A DNA stretch of 64,000 nucleotides from Sphingobacteriia bacterium 28-36-52 (GTDB taxonomy: Bacteria; Bacteroidota; Bacteroidia; Chitinophagales; Chitinophagaceae). This document shows positions 8,299-17,552 of this stretch, piece after piece (position 1 is the first letter of the stretch; every line of letters begins with the position of its first letter). Location of the stretch: contig NCGN01000005.1 in NCBI GenBank assembly GCA_002281575.1, positions 22,837 to 86,836 of the forward strand, written 5' to 3'. The notes beneath the pieces were generated by a model. The model was not told the origin of the DNA, ran no database searches, and saw only the letters and a list, made by a program, of their open reading frames with translations. Both the position numbers and the translations under genes were made by a program.

Positions 8299-10144
8299 GA
8301 AGAGGGTTTTTCGATCCGGATATTTCTATTACAATACTAGTGCCTTTTAGGTTTGAATCAATCAAAATTTTTCCACCTAAGTATTCAACCCTATAGCGGA
8401 TATTTTTAAGACCGATTCCTTCGGATTTATTGGATATGAAACCCGTTCCATTGTCTTCTACCAACAAGGTTATGGTTTGATTGGTTGTTTCTTCCCATAA
8501 TGAAACGTACACTTCGGTTGCATGGGCGTGTTTTTTAACGTTATAAATAAGTTCTGACACAATTCTATACAGACCAGCTTCTACCGCTAATGGATACCTA
8601 TTATTAATTGTACAGTTTAAATGGGTGGTAAATTCATTAGACAAATTCCACCTAGCAACAGTTTTCTCTAAAATAGCCACAAGCCCTTTTTCGGGCAGAT
8701 TAACTGGCATTAAATCATGTGCAATATTTCTTAAATCTTCAATTGCTTCAGACAATTGTGCATCTAACCAAGATTGGTTGAGAGCGTCTTGTTTCAACTT
8801 GTTAAATGCGCCAATTCTAATACTTCCCAAAAGACCACCTAATCCATCGTGTAATTCTCTAGCTAATCTAGATCGCTCTTCTTCTTGTGCTTGAATTAAC
8901 CTATCTGCTTGCATGCTTCTTTCAATTGTTAACTCTTGCTGAACCTGTTCTCTTTCTTTTTTATAATAGTTATAACGCTGTGTTAAACCAAATGAAAGAA
9001 TTGTACTATTCGCCAATATTCCAATTGCTGATCCATATTTGTTTATAAAGAAAACCCAATTCTCTTGTACGTTGTATTGAGAGAGAATAATCAAAAAAAT
9101 AAAGATTGCCAACGCCATAAATGCAGCTAGAAAAAACAAGGAGATTGCCTTTGCTTTTTTATAACTCGTGATAATGAAAAATAAAACGGTAAGGGTAGAA
9201 ACCAACCATAAAATGTTGGCAGCGCTAAGTGTTAAAAACCTTATCCTTTCACTAGTTAATGTTATATCACTAATTACAAAAGTTCCAAACAATAGCAATA
9301 ATAATAATTGTAAAATTCGTGTAAAGCTATTGTACAATGGCTTTTTTTCGATGGAGGCAAAGTACCTTCTTGATAATTCCAGAATAAAAATGAAAGAGCT
9401 AGTACTAAATAATGGCCTGGCTTTACTAGCTATTTCTGGAAAGTTTGGCCAAAAGTATTGAAATCCTAAGCCCCAGTTTGCTATAAGCCAAAATGCAGAG
9501 GAGCTAACAAATAGAATATAAAATAAATGAATATTATCTCTTAAAGATGCCCATAAAAAAAAATTAAGCAATACCAGAAAAATCATCCAACCAATAAAAA
9601 TTCCGTATGCCATTTTTTGATTGGAGAGGTATTGAGTCATTTCTTTTTCGGCTACTACTCGAATGGGTAATTCTAAAGATTCTCCTTTTTTATCTACTTC
9701 AATAAGTAACCCTTTGGTTAAATTTGGAATCTTAAACCAAAAGTCTGGATCATTAAGTGTTCGTTGTTTGAACTTAAAATAATCTCCTGATTCATACACT
9801 AAGATTGGCTTATTCGATTTTATAGAATAAATTCTGATTTTATTAATATGCGGATTGCCTACCTGCAAATAGCTTGCAAGTTGATTGGAAATTTTTACAT
9901 AAACCCACCATTTATATTGAGAATAACCAGGATTAAAAAATCCATTAACAATACTGTCTTTTTGAGCTAATAAAGAATCAAATGCATTAGCTGGTGTAAG
10001 TTTTTGCTTATCGGGAAATACAAAAATGACCGGCTCTTGATAATTATTTTTGGTTTGGGTTATTGTGAAAATGGAATATACCAACCCGGCAAATAGCAAT
10101 AAGCTAATAACTATGGCAACAAGCTTATTGTTTTTTCTCATCAT
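8288..10144 (-). CDS. 7TMR-DISM sensor histidine kinase (HisKA_3 type)
   Basis: 618 aa. After an N-terminal membrane anchor (VAIVISLLLFAGLVYSI) comes a periplasmic DISM-like sensory domain (about 35-170; NPHINKIRIYSI, GDYFKFKQRT), then seven closely spaced transmembrane helices (about 175-385), a coiled coil, and the kinase core. His432 in RELHDGLGG is the phospho-acceptor of the NarL-type HisKA_3 family, and the ATP-binding domain shows NVKKHAHAT, EDNGTGF and GIGLKNIRYRVE. DISM domains are thought to bind carbohydrates or related small ligands. Two adjacent ATGs (10144 and 10141) are possible starts. Downstream overlap with the response regulator supports pairing. Confidence 0.95.
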   Translation of the reverse strand: MMRKNNKLVAIVISLLLFAGLVYSIFTITQTKNNYQEPVIFVFPDKQKLTPANAFDSLLAQKDSIVNGFFNPGYSQYKWWVYVKISNQLASYLQVGNPHINKIRIYSIKSNKPILVYESGDYFKFKQRTLNDPDFWFKIPNLTKGLLIEVDKKGESLELPIRVVAEKEMTQYLSNQKMAYGIFIGWMIFLVLLNFFLWASLRDNIHLFYILFVSSSAFWLIANWGLGFQYFWPNFPEIASKARPLFSTSSFIFILELSRRYFASIEKKPLYNSFTRILQLLLLLLFGTFVISDITLTSERIRFLTLSAANILWLVSTLTVLFFIITSYKKAKAISLFFLAAFMALAIFIFLIILSQYNVQENWVFFINKYGSAIGILANSTILSFGLTQRYNYYKKEREQVQQELTIERSMQADRLIQAQEEERSRLARELHDGLGGLLGSIRIGAFNKLKQDALNQSWLDAQLSEAIEDLRNIAHDLMPVNLPEKGLVAILEKTVARWNLSNEFTTHLNCTINNRYPLAVEAGLYRIVSELIYNVKKHAHATEVYVSLWEETTNQTITLLVEDNGTGFISNKSEGIGLKNIRYRVEYLGGKILIDSNLKGTSIVIEISGSKNPLHAQ

Positions 10145-10177
10145 TTGAAATTAAAAATGATTCGGTTTTAAAACCGC

Positions 10178-11833
10178 TTATTTCAAAAATAGGGGTGGAT
10201 AAATGGTTTCCCAATTGGTTGCTTTTTGGTAATTTTTTGCAGCCAACAATATTGCTGCTTCTTGGTATAAGTTGCCTATAAAACTTATGCTAGTAGGTAA
10301 TCCAGACCTTTTATCAAAACCTGTAGGTGTACAAACCACCGGCTGACCAGTTAAATTGGTTATGGCTGATTGATTTCCGCTTCCCCTTGTTGGGCAAATA
10401 AGCACATCAACACTACTTAATGCAGCGTGAATTTTTTGTTGGAGCTGGTAACGCATGCGATTGGCATTTACATATTCTACTGCTGGTACCAATCTAGAAA
10501 CCCTAAAACTATTTGGCCAATCAAAAGGCCCTTGTCTTGTTAACTCATCGTCTATATTTAATCTAGTTAAGCCATCAAATGCAGCAGCGGATTCTGCGCT
10601 AATAATTACATCCATAATATTGGCTTTATAAACTGCAGTATCTGGAAACTCAATTGGTATTAACTGTACCCCCATTTTCTTAAACGTTTCTAATACTTTC
10701 CATTCATTTCTTGATGTGTCTTTAATAAGGTCAAAATAGTTTTTTGCATACCCAATTCGCAATTTTTTAATGTCTCCCTCTGGTTGATAGTTAAATGGAA
10801 TATTTACTGCAGACCTATCTAAACCATCCGTACCGTGTATATAGCTAAATACGATTGCTGCGTCTTCTGCAGACCTGCATATTGGACCAATCTTATCTAA
10901 ACTCCAGCTTAATGCCATAGCACCTGTTCTACTAATTCTTCCAAACGTTGGCCTTAATCCAGTTGCTCCACAAGTAGATGATGGAGAAATAATTGAACCC
11001 CAGGTTTCTGTTCCAATTGCGAAAGGAACCAAACCGGCAACTGTTGCAGAAGCTGAACCAGCCGATGATCCTGAAGAACCAGTTTTTAAGTTCCAGGGGT
11101 TTTTTGTTCTTCCCCCATACCAATAATCTCCCATGGCTAAAGCACCCAAGGTAAACTTTGCCACTAATACTGCTCCAGCATCTTTTAATCGATTGTACAC
11201 ATATGCATCTTCATCAATTACTTGGTTTTTATACGGTTCGGCGCCCCAAGTTGTTTTTGTTCCTTTTACGGCAAACAAATCTTTTAATCCATATGGAATA
11301 CCATGGAGTTGTCCGCGATATTTTCCCGATGCAATTTCATCATCTGCCGCTTTTGCTTGTTCAAGGGCAATTGATTCTGTTATAGATATTACGCATTGAA
11401 GGCTGTCTGCAAATTGTTTTATTCTTTCAATAAAAAACTGGGTAAGTTCTACAGAACTAATTTGTTTTGTTTTAATTAAAATGGATAATTCTGCAACGCT
11501 AAAAAAGGCCAGCTCAAATTTGTTAATTGGGCTTTTTATCTTTTTATTAAACTTCCATTTAATGGCATTTTGCTTTGTTTCAATTTGTATTCCAGGAACA
11601 ATAGGACTTTGCCATAGGCTCATAGGTAGGCCATTGTTTAAGCTGGTTTGATGCATATCTCTATACACTTTTAGGTTGTCTTTAATACCTGCATACATGG
11701 TATCTACCTCTTTATTATTGTATTGTAAGTCAAATAGTTTTGCTGCAGATACAATATCTTGTTTAGCAATAGTGTCTTGTGCATAGGATTGCAAACCAAT
11801 TAAAAGCGCAATTAGAATGGCGTATTTTTTCAT
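10178..11833 (-). CDS. Secreted amidase (amidase signature family)
   Basis: 551 aa from ATG 11833, chosen because it gives a clean signal peptide (KKYAILIALLIGLQSYAQ); a longer frame to 11917 only adds upstream leader. The amidase signature Ser-Ser-Lys machinery is present: Lys184 in YGLKDLF, the cis-Ser in TGSSGSSAG, and the nucleophile Ser in TWGSIISP. The family hydrolyses carbon-nitrogen bonds of amides. The signal peptide means this is not the GatA subunit of the tRNA amidotransferase, despite the similarity. An N-terminal extension of about 90 residues precedes the core. It follows the PlsC-like gene by 55 bp and may be the last gene of that operon. Confidence 0.88.
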   Translation of the reverse strand: MKKYAILIALLIGLQSYAQDTIAKQDIVSAAKLFDLQYNNKEVDTMYAGIKDNLKVYRDMHQTSLNNGLPMSLWQSPIVPGIQIETKQNAIKWKFNKKIKSPINKFELAFFSVAELSILIKTKQISSVELTQFFIERIKQFADSLQCVISITESIALEQAKAADDEIASGKYRGQLHGIPYGLKDLFAVKGTKTTWGAEPYKNQVIDEDAYVYNRLKDAGAVLVAKFTLGALAMGDYWYGGRTKNPWNLKTGSSGSSAGSASATVAGLVPFAIGTETWGSIISPSSTCGATGLRPTFGRISRTGAMALSWSLDKIGPICRSAEDAAIVFSYIHGTDGLDRSAVNIPFNYQPEGDIKKLRIGYAKNYFDLIKDTSRNEWKVLETFKKMGVQLIPIEFPDTAVYKANIMDVIISAESAAAFDGLTRLNIDDELTRQGPFDWPNSFRVSRLVPAVEYVNANRMRYQLQQKIHAALSSVDVLICPTRGSGNQSAITNLTGQPVVCTPTGFDKRSGLPTSISFIGNLYQEAAILLAAKNYQKATNWETIYPPLFLK

Positions 11834-11888
11834 AGATAAATTTTTTATGTCACAGCTATAAATTACCAATATAGGATAGTTTGAACAA

Positions 11889-12806
11889 TTATTTAGCAGG
11901 GTTTTTACAAGGAACAATTGTTCTTGCAGAAAGAATGAATAACACTAAAATAATAAAAGCAGGATAACCAAATAACCAATAAAGCAACCCGGTAACTAGA
12001 ATTAGATATAGTGGATATGCTATGAACAAACACCCAAACATGACTGAATCATAAAATACCGTCCCTTTTGTTTTAGTAAAAACTCGCATATGAATAAAAC
12101 TAAAAAGTGGTTGGTGCAATAATATCCCAAGATCAGCTATTGATTGAAGCGTTTTACTATTTATTGTTTGCGAGGGTGCTGGTTCTATAACTAATTGTTT
12201 AAGCTGTTGCTTTATTTCTGTGTTAAAATGGTTCATGTTTTTTGCTCTATCGTCAAAAGGTAAAAGTTGCTTTGCTAAAATAGGATTACCTAAACCTATC
12301 TGAACTGTTTTTCCCCATTTATTAAAAGCATCATATGCTATACCTATTGGAAGGATATTTAGTGGATTTTTTCCCTGATAATCCAACGCAATTCTAGCGG
12401 CTCCTTTTTTAAATGGTTGTAATTGGTTGGTCAATAAACAAATTCCTTCAATAAAAATTAACACAATACCATTGTTTTCAAGTATTCTTTTAGAAGCTGC
12501 AAATGCGTAGTTGTTAAGTACCAAATTCTCTTTTCCTTCGCTAAGTCTATAAATAGGGATCATATTTAAAAGACCCAATAAAAACCGATGGTATGGTTGA
12601 TTAAATGCGTCTCCTCTGGCTAAAAAATGAATGGGTTGTTTAAAAAATGCAGCAATTATAATTGCATCAAAAAAAGAGTTGGGATGATTAGCCGTAAGTA
12701 GCAGTGGGCCTTTTAACTTGAAAGCCTGTCTATTTTGTATATATATTTTTCTACAGAAAAAAAATAAAGCAACACGAATAAGCGGCTTAAGTATTGAGTA
12801 AATCAA
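11889..12806 (-). CDS. PlsC-like acyltransferase
   Basis: 305 aa, 1-acylglycerol-3-phosphate acyltransferase superfamily. The HX4D catalytic motif appears as NHPNSFFD (about residues 41-48) and the substrate-binding block as FIEGI, a variant of the common FPEGT. The N-terminus is hydrophobic and two membrane segments lie at the C-terminus (YPLYLILVTGLLYWL and PAFIILVLFIL), so it is an inner-membrane enzyme. It could acylate a lysophospholipid or another lipid acceptor. The start is TTG at 12806: a stop codon lies just upstream in frame and no nearby ATG fits. It follows the barrel gene by 11 bp, placing it inside the esterase/barrel operon. Confidence 0.85.
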   Translation of the reverse strand: MIYSILKPLIRVALFFFCRKIYIQNRQAFKLKGPLLLTANHPNSFFDAIIIAAFFKQPIHFLARGDAFNQPYHRFLLGLLNMIPIYRLSEGKENLVLNNYAFAASKRILENNGIVLIFIEGICLLTNQLQPFKKGAARIALDYQGKNPLNILPIGIAYDAFNKWGKTVQIGLGNPILAKQLLPFDDRAKNMNHFNTEIKQQLKQLVIEPAPSQTINSKTLQSIADLGILLHQPLFSFIHMRVFTKTKGTVFYDSVMFGCLFIAYPLYLILVTGLLYWLFGYPAFIILVLFILSARTIVPCKNPAK

Positions 12807-12817
12807 TGCCTTTTATT

Positions 12818-13645
12818 TTATGGTAATCTTACAGTAACAAAAATATTTGCACCTAATCCTAAACCAGCATTTTTACCTAATAATGTGTAATAGGCTTGTA
12901 TAGTTGGGGTAATCATTCGGTTAATCTTTCTACCTACACTTAAATTAAATGTAGCGGCATTAAAGTTTTTATTCAATTGCAAGTTGGGATTAAATGCCGT
13001 GTTTACACTTTGAGAAACTTGATGAGATAGAGAGGCTGTTACCGAAGTATGCTTATTATACATTTTACCCATTGTAATTACTGCTCTATATTGATTGGGA
13101 CCATCTTGTGAATCTAAAAATCTAGAATAAACAAACTCCACAATAGCGAATCCGTTTTTATAAGGTGTAAAAGAATAGTTGGCGCCCAACATGACCGCTT
13201 TAGATGCAAATCCCAAATAAGGGGTTTGAATGTTTTGATACGCTGGAATTCCAACGCTGCCCCTTAAAGTAAAATATCGTTTATAATCAAGAGAGGGAAA
13301 GTGTACAGATAAGCCAAGGTTTACATCGGTAACTCCTGATTTTGTTTCTGAATTAGCTCCATTTACCAATGTTTGTACTGCAAATGGAATGGTTACAGAC
13401 AAATCAACCCTCCTGCCCAATCCATGTGAAATATTTAAACTATATGAACTGGCTTGAAAATAATCACCGGGATTATTGCTTATAAGTTTACCTTGGTCAT
13501 TAAAATATTTGGAAGAATAAAAATAATTAAAGGTTCCGGTTATGGCTGTTCTTTTTTTACCAATTGGATAATCTGCAAAAGCCGAATTGACGCCGCATAG
13601 TATGCAGGCTATCAGTAAAATAATATGGTTATACTTCTTTTGCAT
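12818..13645 (-). CDS. Predicted outer-membrane beta-barrel, paralogue of 16703-17533
   Basis: 275 aa with a signal peptide ending at NSAFA (about residue 24). The mature protein consists of alternating amphipathic strands rich in Tyr, Gly and Ser, and ends at Pro after a strand-like ANIFVTVRL, as expected for a barrel. It shares with the second barrel gene the opening PIGK/PIGR block, the G-RVDLS / G-RLDFV motif near residue 80, the LDYKRYFTLRGSVGIP / FDYSKFLNVTGSLIVP motif, and the NPNL-LNK-FN block near the end. No known transport function can be assigned. It starts 4 bp after the active esterase gene, and the pairing repeats upstream. Confidence 0.75.
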   Translation of the reverse strand: MQKKYNHIILLIACILCGVNSAFADYPIGKKRTAITGTFNYFYSSKYFNDQGKLISNNPGDYFQASSYSLNISHGLGRRVDLSVTIPFAVQTLVNGANSETKSGVTDVNLGLSVHFPSLDYKRYFTLRGSVGIPAYQNIQTPYLGFASKAVMLGANYSFTPYKNGFAIVEFVYSRFLDSQDGPNQYRAVITMGKMYNKHTSVTASLSHQVSQSVNTAFNPNLQLNKNFNAATFNLSVGRKINRMITPTIQAYYTLLGKNAGLGLGANIFVTVRLP

Positions 13646-13649
13646 CTAT

Positions 13650-15500
13650 TTATCTTTTCTTTTTACTTACGGCTTTTTCATTAAACCAAATACCAATAAA
13701 TGAATTATGGTAAACCGGAATTTCGTGTCCTAGGTCTGGAAAAATAAATAATTCACTTTTTGATAGCGCGTCAAAAGGTAATTTGTTGTAAGCCGCAATT
13801 GCGCTTCCTGGGGCAATAAATTCATCTTGTAAGCCTACCGCATACAATACCGGACACTTAACTTTTGGCATAAAGTTTTGTAAGTCAAAATAATTAAAGG
13901 TTTCAAGCATTTGTTCTTCGGTAAAATCTGGATTATCTTTTAAGTACCTTACAATAGCGTCTGAAGGGAAAGAGAGTTCTCGTTTATTTTTTCCAACCGC
14001 AAAGCTGTTTTTCCAGTCTGCAAAAACGGGATTGCTGGCAATTACAGCATTAATTTTATCTGGCATTAATGCCGCTGTTATTAAACCCATAGTTGCACCC
14101 TGACTTCCACCAAAAGCCAATACTCTATTTAGGTCCATCCCCATATGACCATGCGCATAAACAAATTCTACTGCTCTTATACAATCCAAGTAAATCCCTT
14201 TATAAACATATGCATCTTTGTCTTCAATTTTAAGCATTATCTGCTCTATGTTATCGGGGTTAAATTCTTTTTCATATTTTTTATCTATCCCTCTTACGTT
14301 TACAGAAAAAGAAATAAACTCATCAAAAAGTAGCGGCATTACTTCTTTCTTATACCCACCAAAGCCAATAATAACCGGATATTTCCCTTTTAACTTTGGG
14401 ATAGATAAGTAGCCATAAAAAGGGAACTCGTCTATCCCCTTCATTTCTACCCTATATACATCATGGTACTTGGTACTATGCTCTTCGTCTCTAGAAATTT
14501 TATACTGTGGGTCTACCTTTGCCAATTCACTCAATCCGTTTTGCCAATATTCATCAAAATCGGGTGGCAAATAATAGGGGGTTTTGATTTTACTAATATT
14601 GTAGCCAAATGCATATTGCGCGGTATCATCATAAGTGGATGTATTTGTTGCCGCTCGCAAATTGTATACTCCTTCCTTTTTAGGTTTAGGAATTTCAATT
14701 TGGAAATTTTTTTGCCCTTTTTTAGCAATTTTAAGTTTTACCTGTGTTGAACTAACGGTTTCTCCTAACTCTGTTTGTACAATAGCGGTAAAAGTTCCAT
14801 CTTGTCTAACTTTATATTTATTGGCAATAGAAACAGAATACTTTATTTTTTCACCATCATAAAAAACCCCATCCTTTTTATAAGGCTTTAGTTTGATAAT
14901 CATTTCTCCCTCTTCTTCAGGGTACTCTTCTGTAGCTGGAGCGTCTTTTACTTCTTCTGCACTTAGGGCTTGTCTACTTGCGTCACCCGATAAATTGTCT
15001 TTAGACCAATTAAGGGGGGGCGTATTTACAATGGGTTCTTGATTAATTTCGGGTTTGCGATCTTTAGATTTTCTTGGTGGGCCAATATAAGCAAAGCTTC
15101 CATCGTAACTGCTGTTGAAATTGGTGAGTTCAACAGTCATTTTGATGGTATAGTTTCCCTCTTTTACAATTGGTACTTCAAAATTAGACACCAGTGTTTT
15201 TTTGGCATTCACTTTTACATCTAAACTATTGATTAATACCTCTTGATTGGAATTGTCTAATACGGTATATACTAAAGTACCCTCCTGGGGATCCTTTAAA
15301 TTGTTAACAAACTGAATTTTATATTTAACAGGAAACTTTTTATTGAATCTTGCTTTCTTATTATAGGGTAAAATGTTAACTGTAACAGGATCTTTGGTTT
15401 TTCCTTTTTGTGCCCTCCCTTCAATGTTCCATAAAACTATTCCTGCTATAAGTAGAAATGTAATTTTATAAAGGGTGCTATTTTTTGGATGGAAAATCAT
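13650..15500 (-). CDS. CE7-like (acetylxylan esterase family) secreted esterase, triad intact
   Basis: 616 aa with an N-terminal signal anchor (KITFLLIAGIVLWNI). Two copies of a beta-sandwich module come first, at about 42-140 (LPYNKKARFNKKFPVKYK) and 205-305 (KPYKKDGVFYDGEKIKYS). An alpha/beta hydrolase of the acetylxylan esterase / cephalosporin deacetylase type occupies about 315-610. The catalytic triad is visible as Ser466 (GGSQGA), Asp559 (GLQDEF) and His592 in the CE7-type HE motif (GHEIP). The family removes acetyl groups from sugars and small esters. It ends 4 bp before the barrel gene and begins 2 bp after the acyltransferase-3 gene. The true substrate is unknown. Confidence 0.85.
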   Translation of the reverse strand: MIFHPKNSTLYKITFLLIAGIVLWNIEGRAQKGKTKDPVTVNILPYNKKARFNKKFPVKYKIQFVNNLKDPQEGTLVYTVLDNSNQEVLINSLDVKVNAKKTLVSNFEVPIVKEGNYTIKMTVELTNFNSSYDGSFAYIGPPRKSKDRKPEINQEPIVNTPPLNWSKDNLSGDASRQALSAEEVKDAPATEEYPEEEGEMIIKLKPYKKDGVFYDGEKIKYSVSIANKYKVRQDGTFTAIVQTELGETVSSTQVKLKIAKKGQKNFQIEIPKPKKEGVYNLRAATNTSTYDDTAQYAFGYNISKIKTPYYLPPDFDEYWQNGLSELAKVDPQYKISRDEEHSTKYHDVYRVEMKGIDEFPFYGYLSIPKLKGKYPVIIGFGGYKKEVMPLLFDEFISFSVNVRGIDKKYEKEFNPDNIEQIMLKIEDKDAYVYKGIYLDCIRAVEFVYAHGHMGMDLNRVLAFGGSQGATMGLITAALMPDKINAVIASNPVFADWKNSFAVGKNKRELSFPSDAIVRYLKDNPDFTEEQMLETFNYFDLQNFMPKVKCPVLYAVGLQDEFIAPGSAIAAYNKLPFDALSKSELFIFPDLGHEIPVYHNSFIGIWFNEKAVSKKKR

Positions 15501-15502
15501 AA

Positions 15503-16687
15503 TTAATTTTTCTTTTCTAAGAAGTTAGATTTCCGGATGTATAAGTTGATAGGCTCTTCTATAAACTTATACAAAATAATTGAGATAAGGGTTAATACGA
15601 GCAGGTGAGAAAACAATACCAACGCAGTATAATTCAAGTGTTCAGATAGCCACCAATATTCGTTTTTATCTAACCAAGCATAAAAAACATCTGCTCTATT
15701 GTGCAACCAGTCTGAAGTTAATCTAGAAATAAAACCAAGGTGAATCAAATAAAGTATATAAGAGCTTTTTCCAACTAATTCTCCTGTTTTGCTTCCTAAA
15801 ATAGATTTAACAACAGAGTTTTCTTTAATTAAACCATAAAAGAACGTTGCAATTGCAATTGGTAATAAAATATTATTCGTAAAAATACCAATTGGTTGGT
15901 ATAGTGCAAATGGTACTTCTTTACTGATTGGTTGATTAATCATTATTAGGTTGGTACAAGCAATTCCAATAATTCCTAGCCAAGTGTATAAAGAAAAATT
16001 ACTTACAGAATCGTCTGCCTTTCTTATAATCATTGCTAATACCATTCCCGCAAAAAACTCAAACGTTCTTCCAAGAAAAGTTGAAATAAATAAGAATTTA
16101 AATGAACTAAAAAATCCATAAAAATCTACGTTTCTAAATATCAATACCAATAGAACACCAAAGGCTGTAATGACCAATGGGGCAACCAAAAAATAAATTT
16201 TACTTCTTTTAATTAAAATAAAAAATATAGGAGCAGAAAAATAAAAACACTCTTCTACGGTTAAAGACCAGCCTTGTGCAATACCTGTAAACTTCATGTC
16301 ATCAAAAAATCCTCTGAGGAAAGTGATGTTCATGATGAACAAAGTAAGTGGACTATTCTTTCCGTTGTAAATGCTGGTATCATTGGCTATCCAAGCAAAT
16401 AAGAAAACAACAATGGTTAAAATAAGATAGATTGGATAAACCCGAGCGATTCTGTTTTTTAAATATTTACGCATCCATTTACTTGATAATTCAACATTAT
16501 CATAATAACGTAAACAAATTAAAAATCCACTTAATACAAAGAACATTGACAGTGGAAAATGAAACTCATTTAATACCCTAAACAATAGAGGTGGAAAATC
16601 TTCTTGATTAAAGTGATGAAAAAAAATCAAAATAGATGCCAGGCCTCTAACACCAGTTAATGATGGTATATATTGTTTCGCTGTCAT
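15503..16687 (-). CDS. Acyltransferase family 3 integral membrane protein (OafA-like)
   Basis: 394 aa. The start IPSLTGVRGLASILIFFHHF contains the Arg and His pair characteristic of acyltransferase-3 (PF01757), followed by FPLSMFFVLSGFLICLRY and about ten hydrophobic helices. It lacks the C-terminal SGNH domain found in two-domain members. Family members move acetyl or other acyl groups across or onto the outer face of the membrane to modify lipopolysaccharide, peptidoglycan or exopolysaccharide. It lies between the two [esterase + barrel] units with gaps of 2 and 15 bp, so acyl transfer and acyl removal are encoded together here. Confidence 0.93.
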   Translation of the reverse strand: MTAKQYIPSLTGVRGLASILIFFHHFNQEDFPPLLFRVLNEFHFPLSMFFVLSGFLICLRYYDNVELSSKWMRKYLKNRIARVYPIYLILTIVVFLFAWIANDTSIYNGKNSPLTLFIMNITFLRGFFDDMKFTGIAQGWSLTVEECFYFSAPIFFILIKRSKIYFLVAPLVITAFGVLLVLIFRNVDFYGFFSSFKFLFISTFLGRTFEFFAGMVLAMIIRKADDSVSNFSLYTWLGIIGIACTNLIMINQPISKEVPFALYQPIGIFTNNILLPIAIATFFYGLIKENSVVKSILGSKTGELVGKSSYILYLIHLGFISRLTSDWLHNRADVFYAWLDKNEYWWLSEHLNYTALVLFSHLLVLTLISIILYKFIEEPINLYIRKSNFLEKKN

Positions 16688-16702
16688 TAAAAATAAGTGC
16701 TT

Positions 16703-17533
16703 TTATAGTTCACCAACCAAGGATATGGATCCTCCGCCACCTTTACCTGTATTCCTTCCGTTCACGTCTGTAAAGACAGAGAGGAAAATTTGATATTTTT
16801 GGCTGATTTTTCTGCCATACCCGGCTGTTAATCTAAAATAATTAAACTGACGGTTCAAGAACAAATTGTTTGGATTCAAGACTAACCCGGTTTGTGTACT
16901 GGATGATTTGGTGCTGGCCAATTGAAACGTCAATTTATTGTCTTCGTCTAGTGGAATTCCCAATAGTGCATCACCAAAAATTTGGGTGGGTCCCTCTGGG
17001 CTAAAGTATTGGCGAACACCTAAATTAATATCAAAATAAGTATTCGAATAGCGTTCCCCATTAGATCCAGAATAGGTGAATTTTACTTCTCCCCCTACTT
17101 GTTGAAAACCCGTAAATGGTTGTTTACTAGCATCGTTGGTATACAATGGAACTATTAAAGAACCTGTTACGTTCAAAAATTTAGAATAATCAAAAGTGTT
17201 TAACAAATAAGAAAGTCCAAAGCTGGCATCTCCAAAACTAGAATTAGACTGAGCCAAATTCGTTTCTAGTTTTCTTTGCATGATATAAGAGATGTTTCCA
17301 ACAAAATCCAATCGCTCTCCAATACCAATACCACCATAAATTCCAAAGTAATGGGAGGCAAATCTTCCTCCATTAGAGAATGGAACATAGGTGCCCCCTG
17401 CGTCCCAGTATCCCTTAGTTGTATATAAATTATAGGAGGGTACCAACAAATATTTTCCCCTACCAATTGGAAAACCCGCGTAAGCAGAATTAGCTACAAA
17501 TGCTATAATTATAAGGCACAATAATTTTTTCAT
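16703..17533 (-). CDS. Predicted outer-membrane beta-barrel, paralogue of 12818-13645
   Basis: 276 aa with a signal peptide (KLLCLIIIAFVANSAYA). The mature part has amphipathic strands rich in Gly, Tyr and Phe and no catalytic motif. It resembles the barrel at 12818-13645 in length, in its opening PIGRGKYLL block, in the GERLDFVGNISY strand, in the FDYSKFLNVTGSLIVPLY block and in the NPNNLFLNRQFN block, so the two are paralogues rather than chance neighbours. The ATG at 17533 is used; a TTG one codon upstream adds nothing. It follows the degenerate esterase by 19 bp and precedes the acyltransferase by 15 bp. Confidence 0.75.
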   Translation of the reverse strand: MKKLLCLIIIAFVANSAYAGFPIGRGKYLLVPSYNLYTTKGYWDAGGTYVPFSNGGRFASHYFGIYGGIGIGERLDFVGNISYIMQRKLETNLAQSNSSFGDASFGLSYLLNTFDYSKFLNVTGSLIVPLYTNDASKQPFTGFQQVGGEVKFTYSGSNGERYSNTYFDINLGVRQYFSPEGPTQIFGDALLGIPLDEDNKLTFQLASTKSSSTQTGLVLNPNNLFLNRQFNYFRLTAGYGRKISQKYQIFLSVFTDVNGRNTGKGGGGSISLVGEL

Positions 17534-17552
17534 CAATATTTATTTACGTTGC

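Noticed and set aside
10178..11917. Longer start (11917) for the secreted amidase
   Set aside because: It would bury the signal peptide behind 28 residues and overlap the PlsC-like gene's end.
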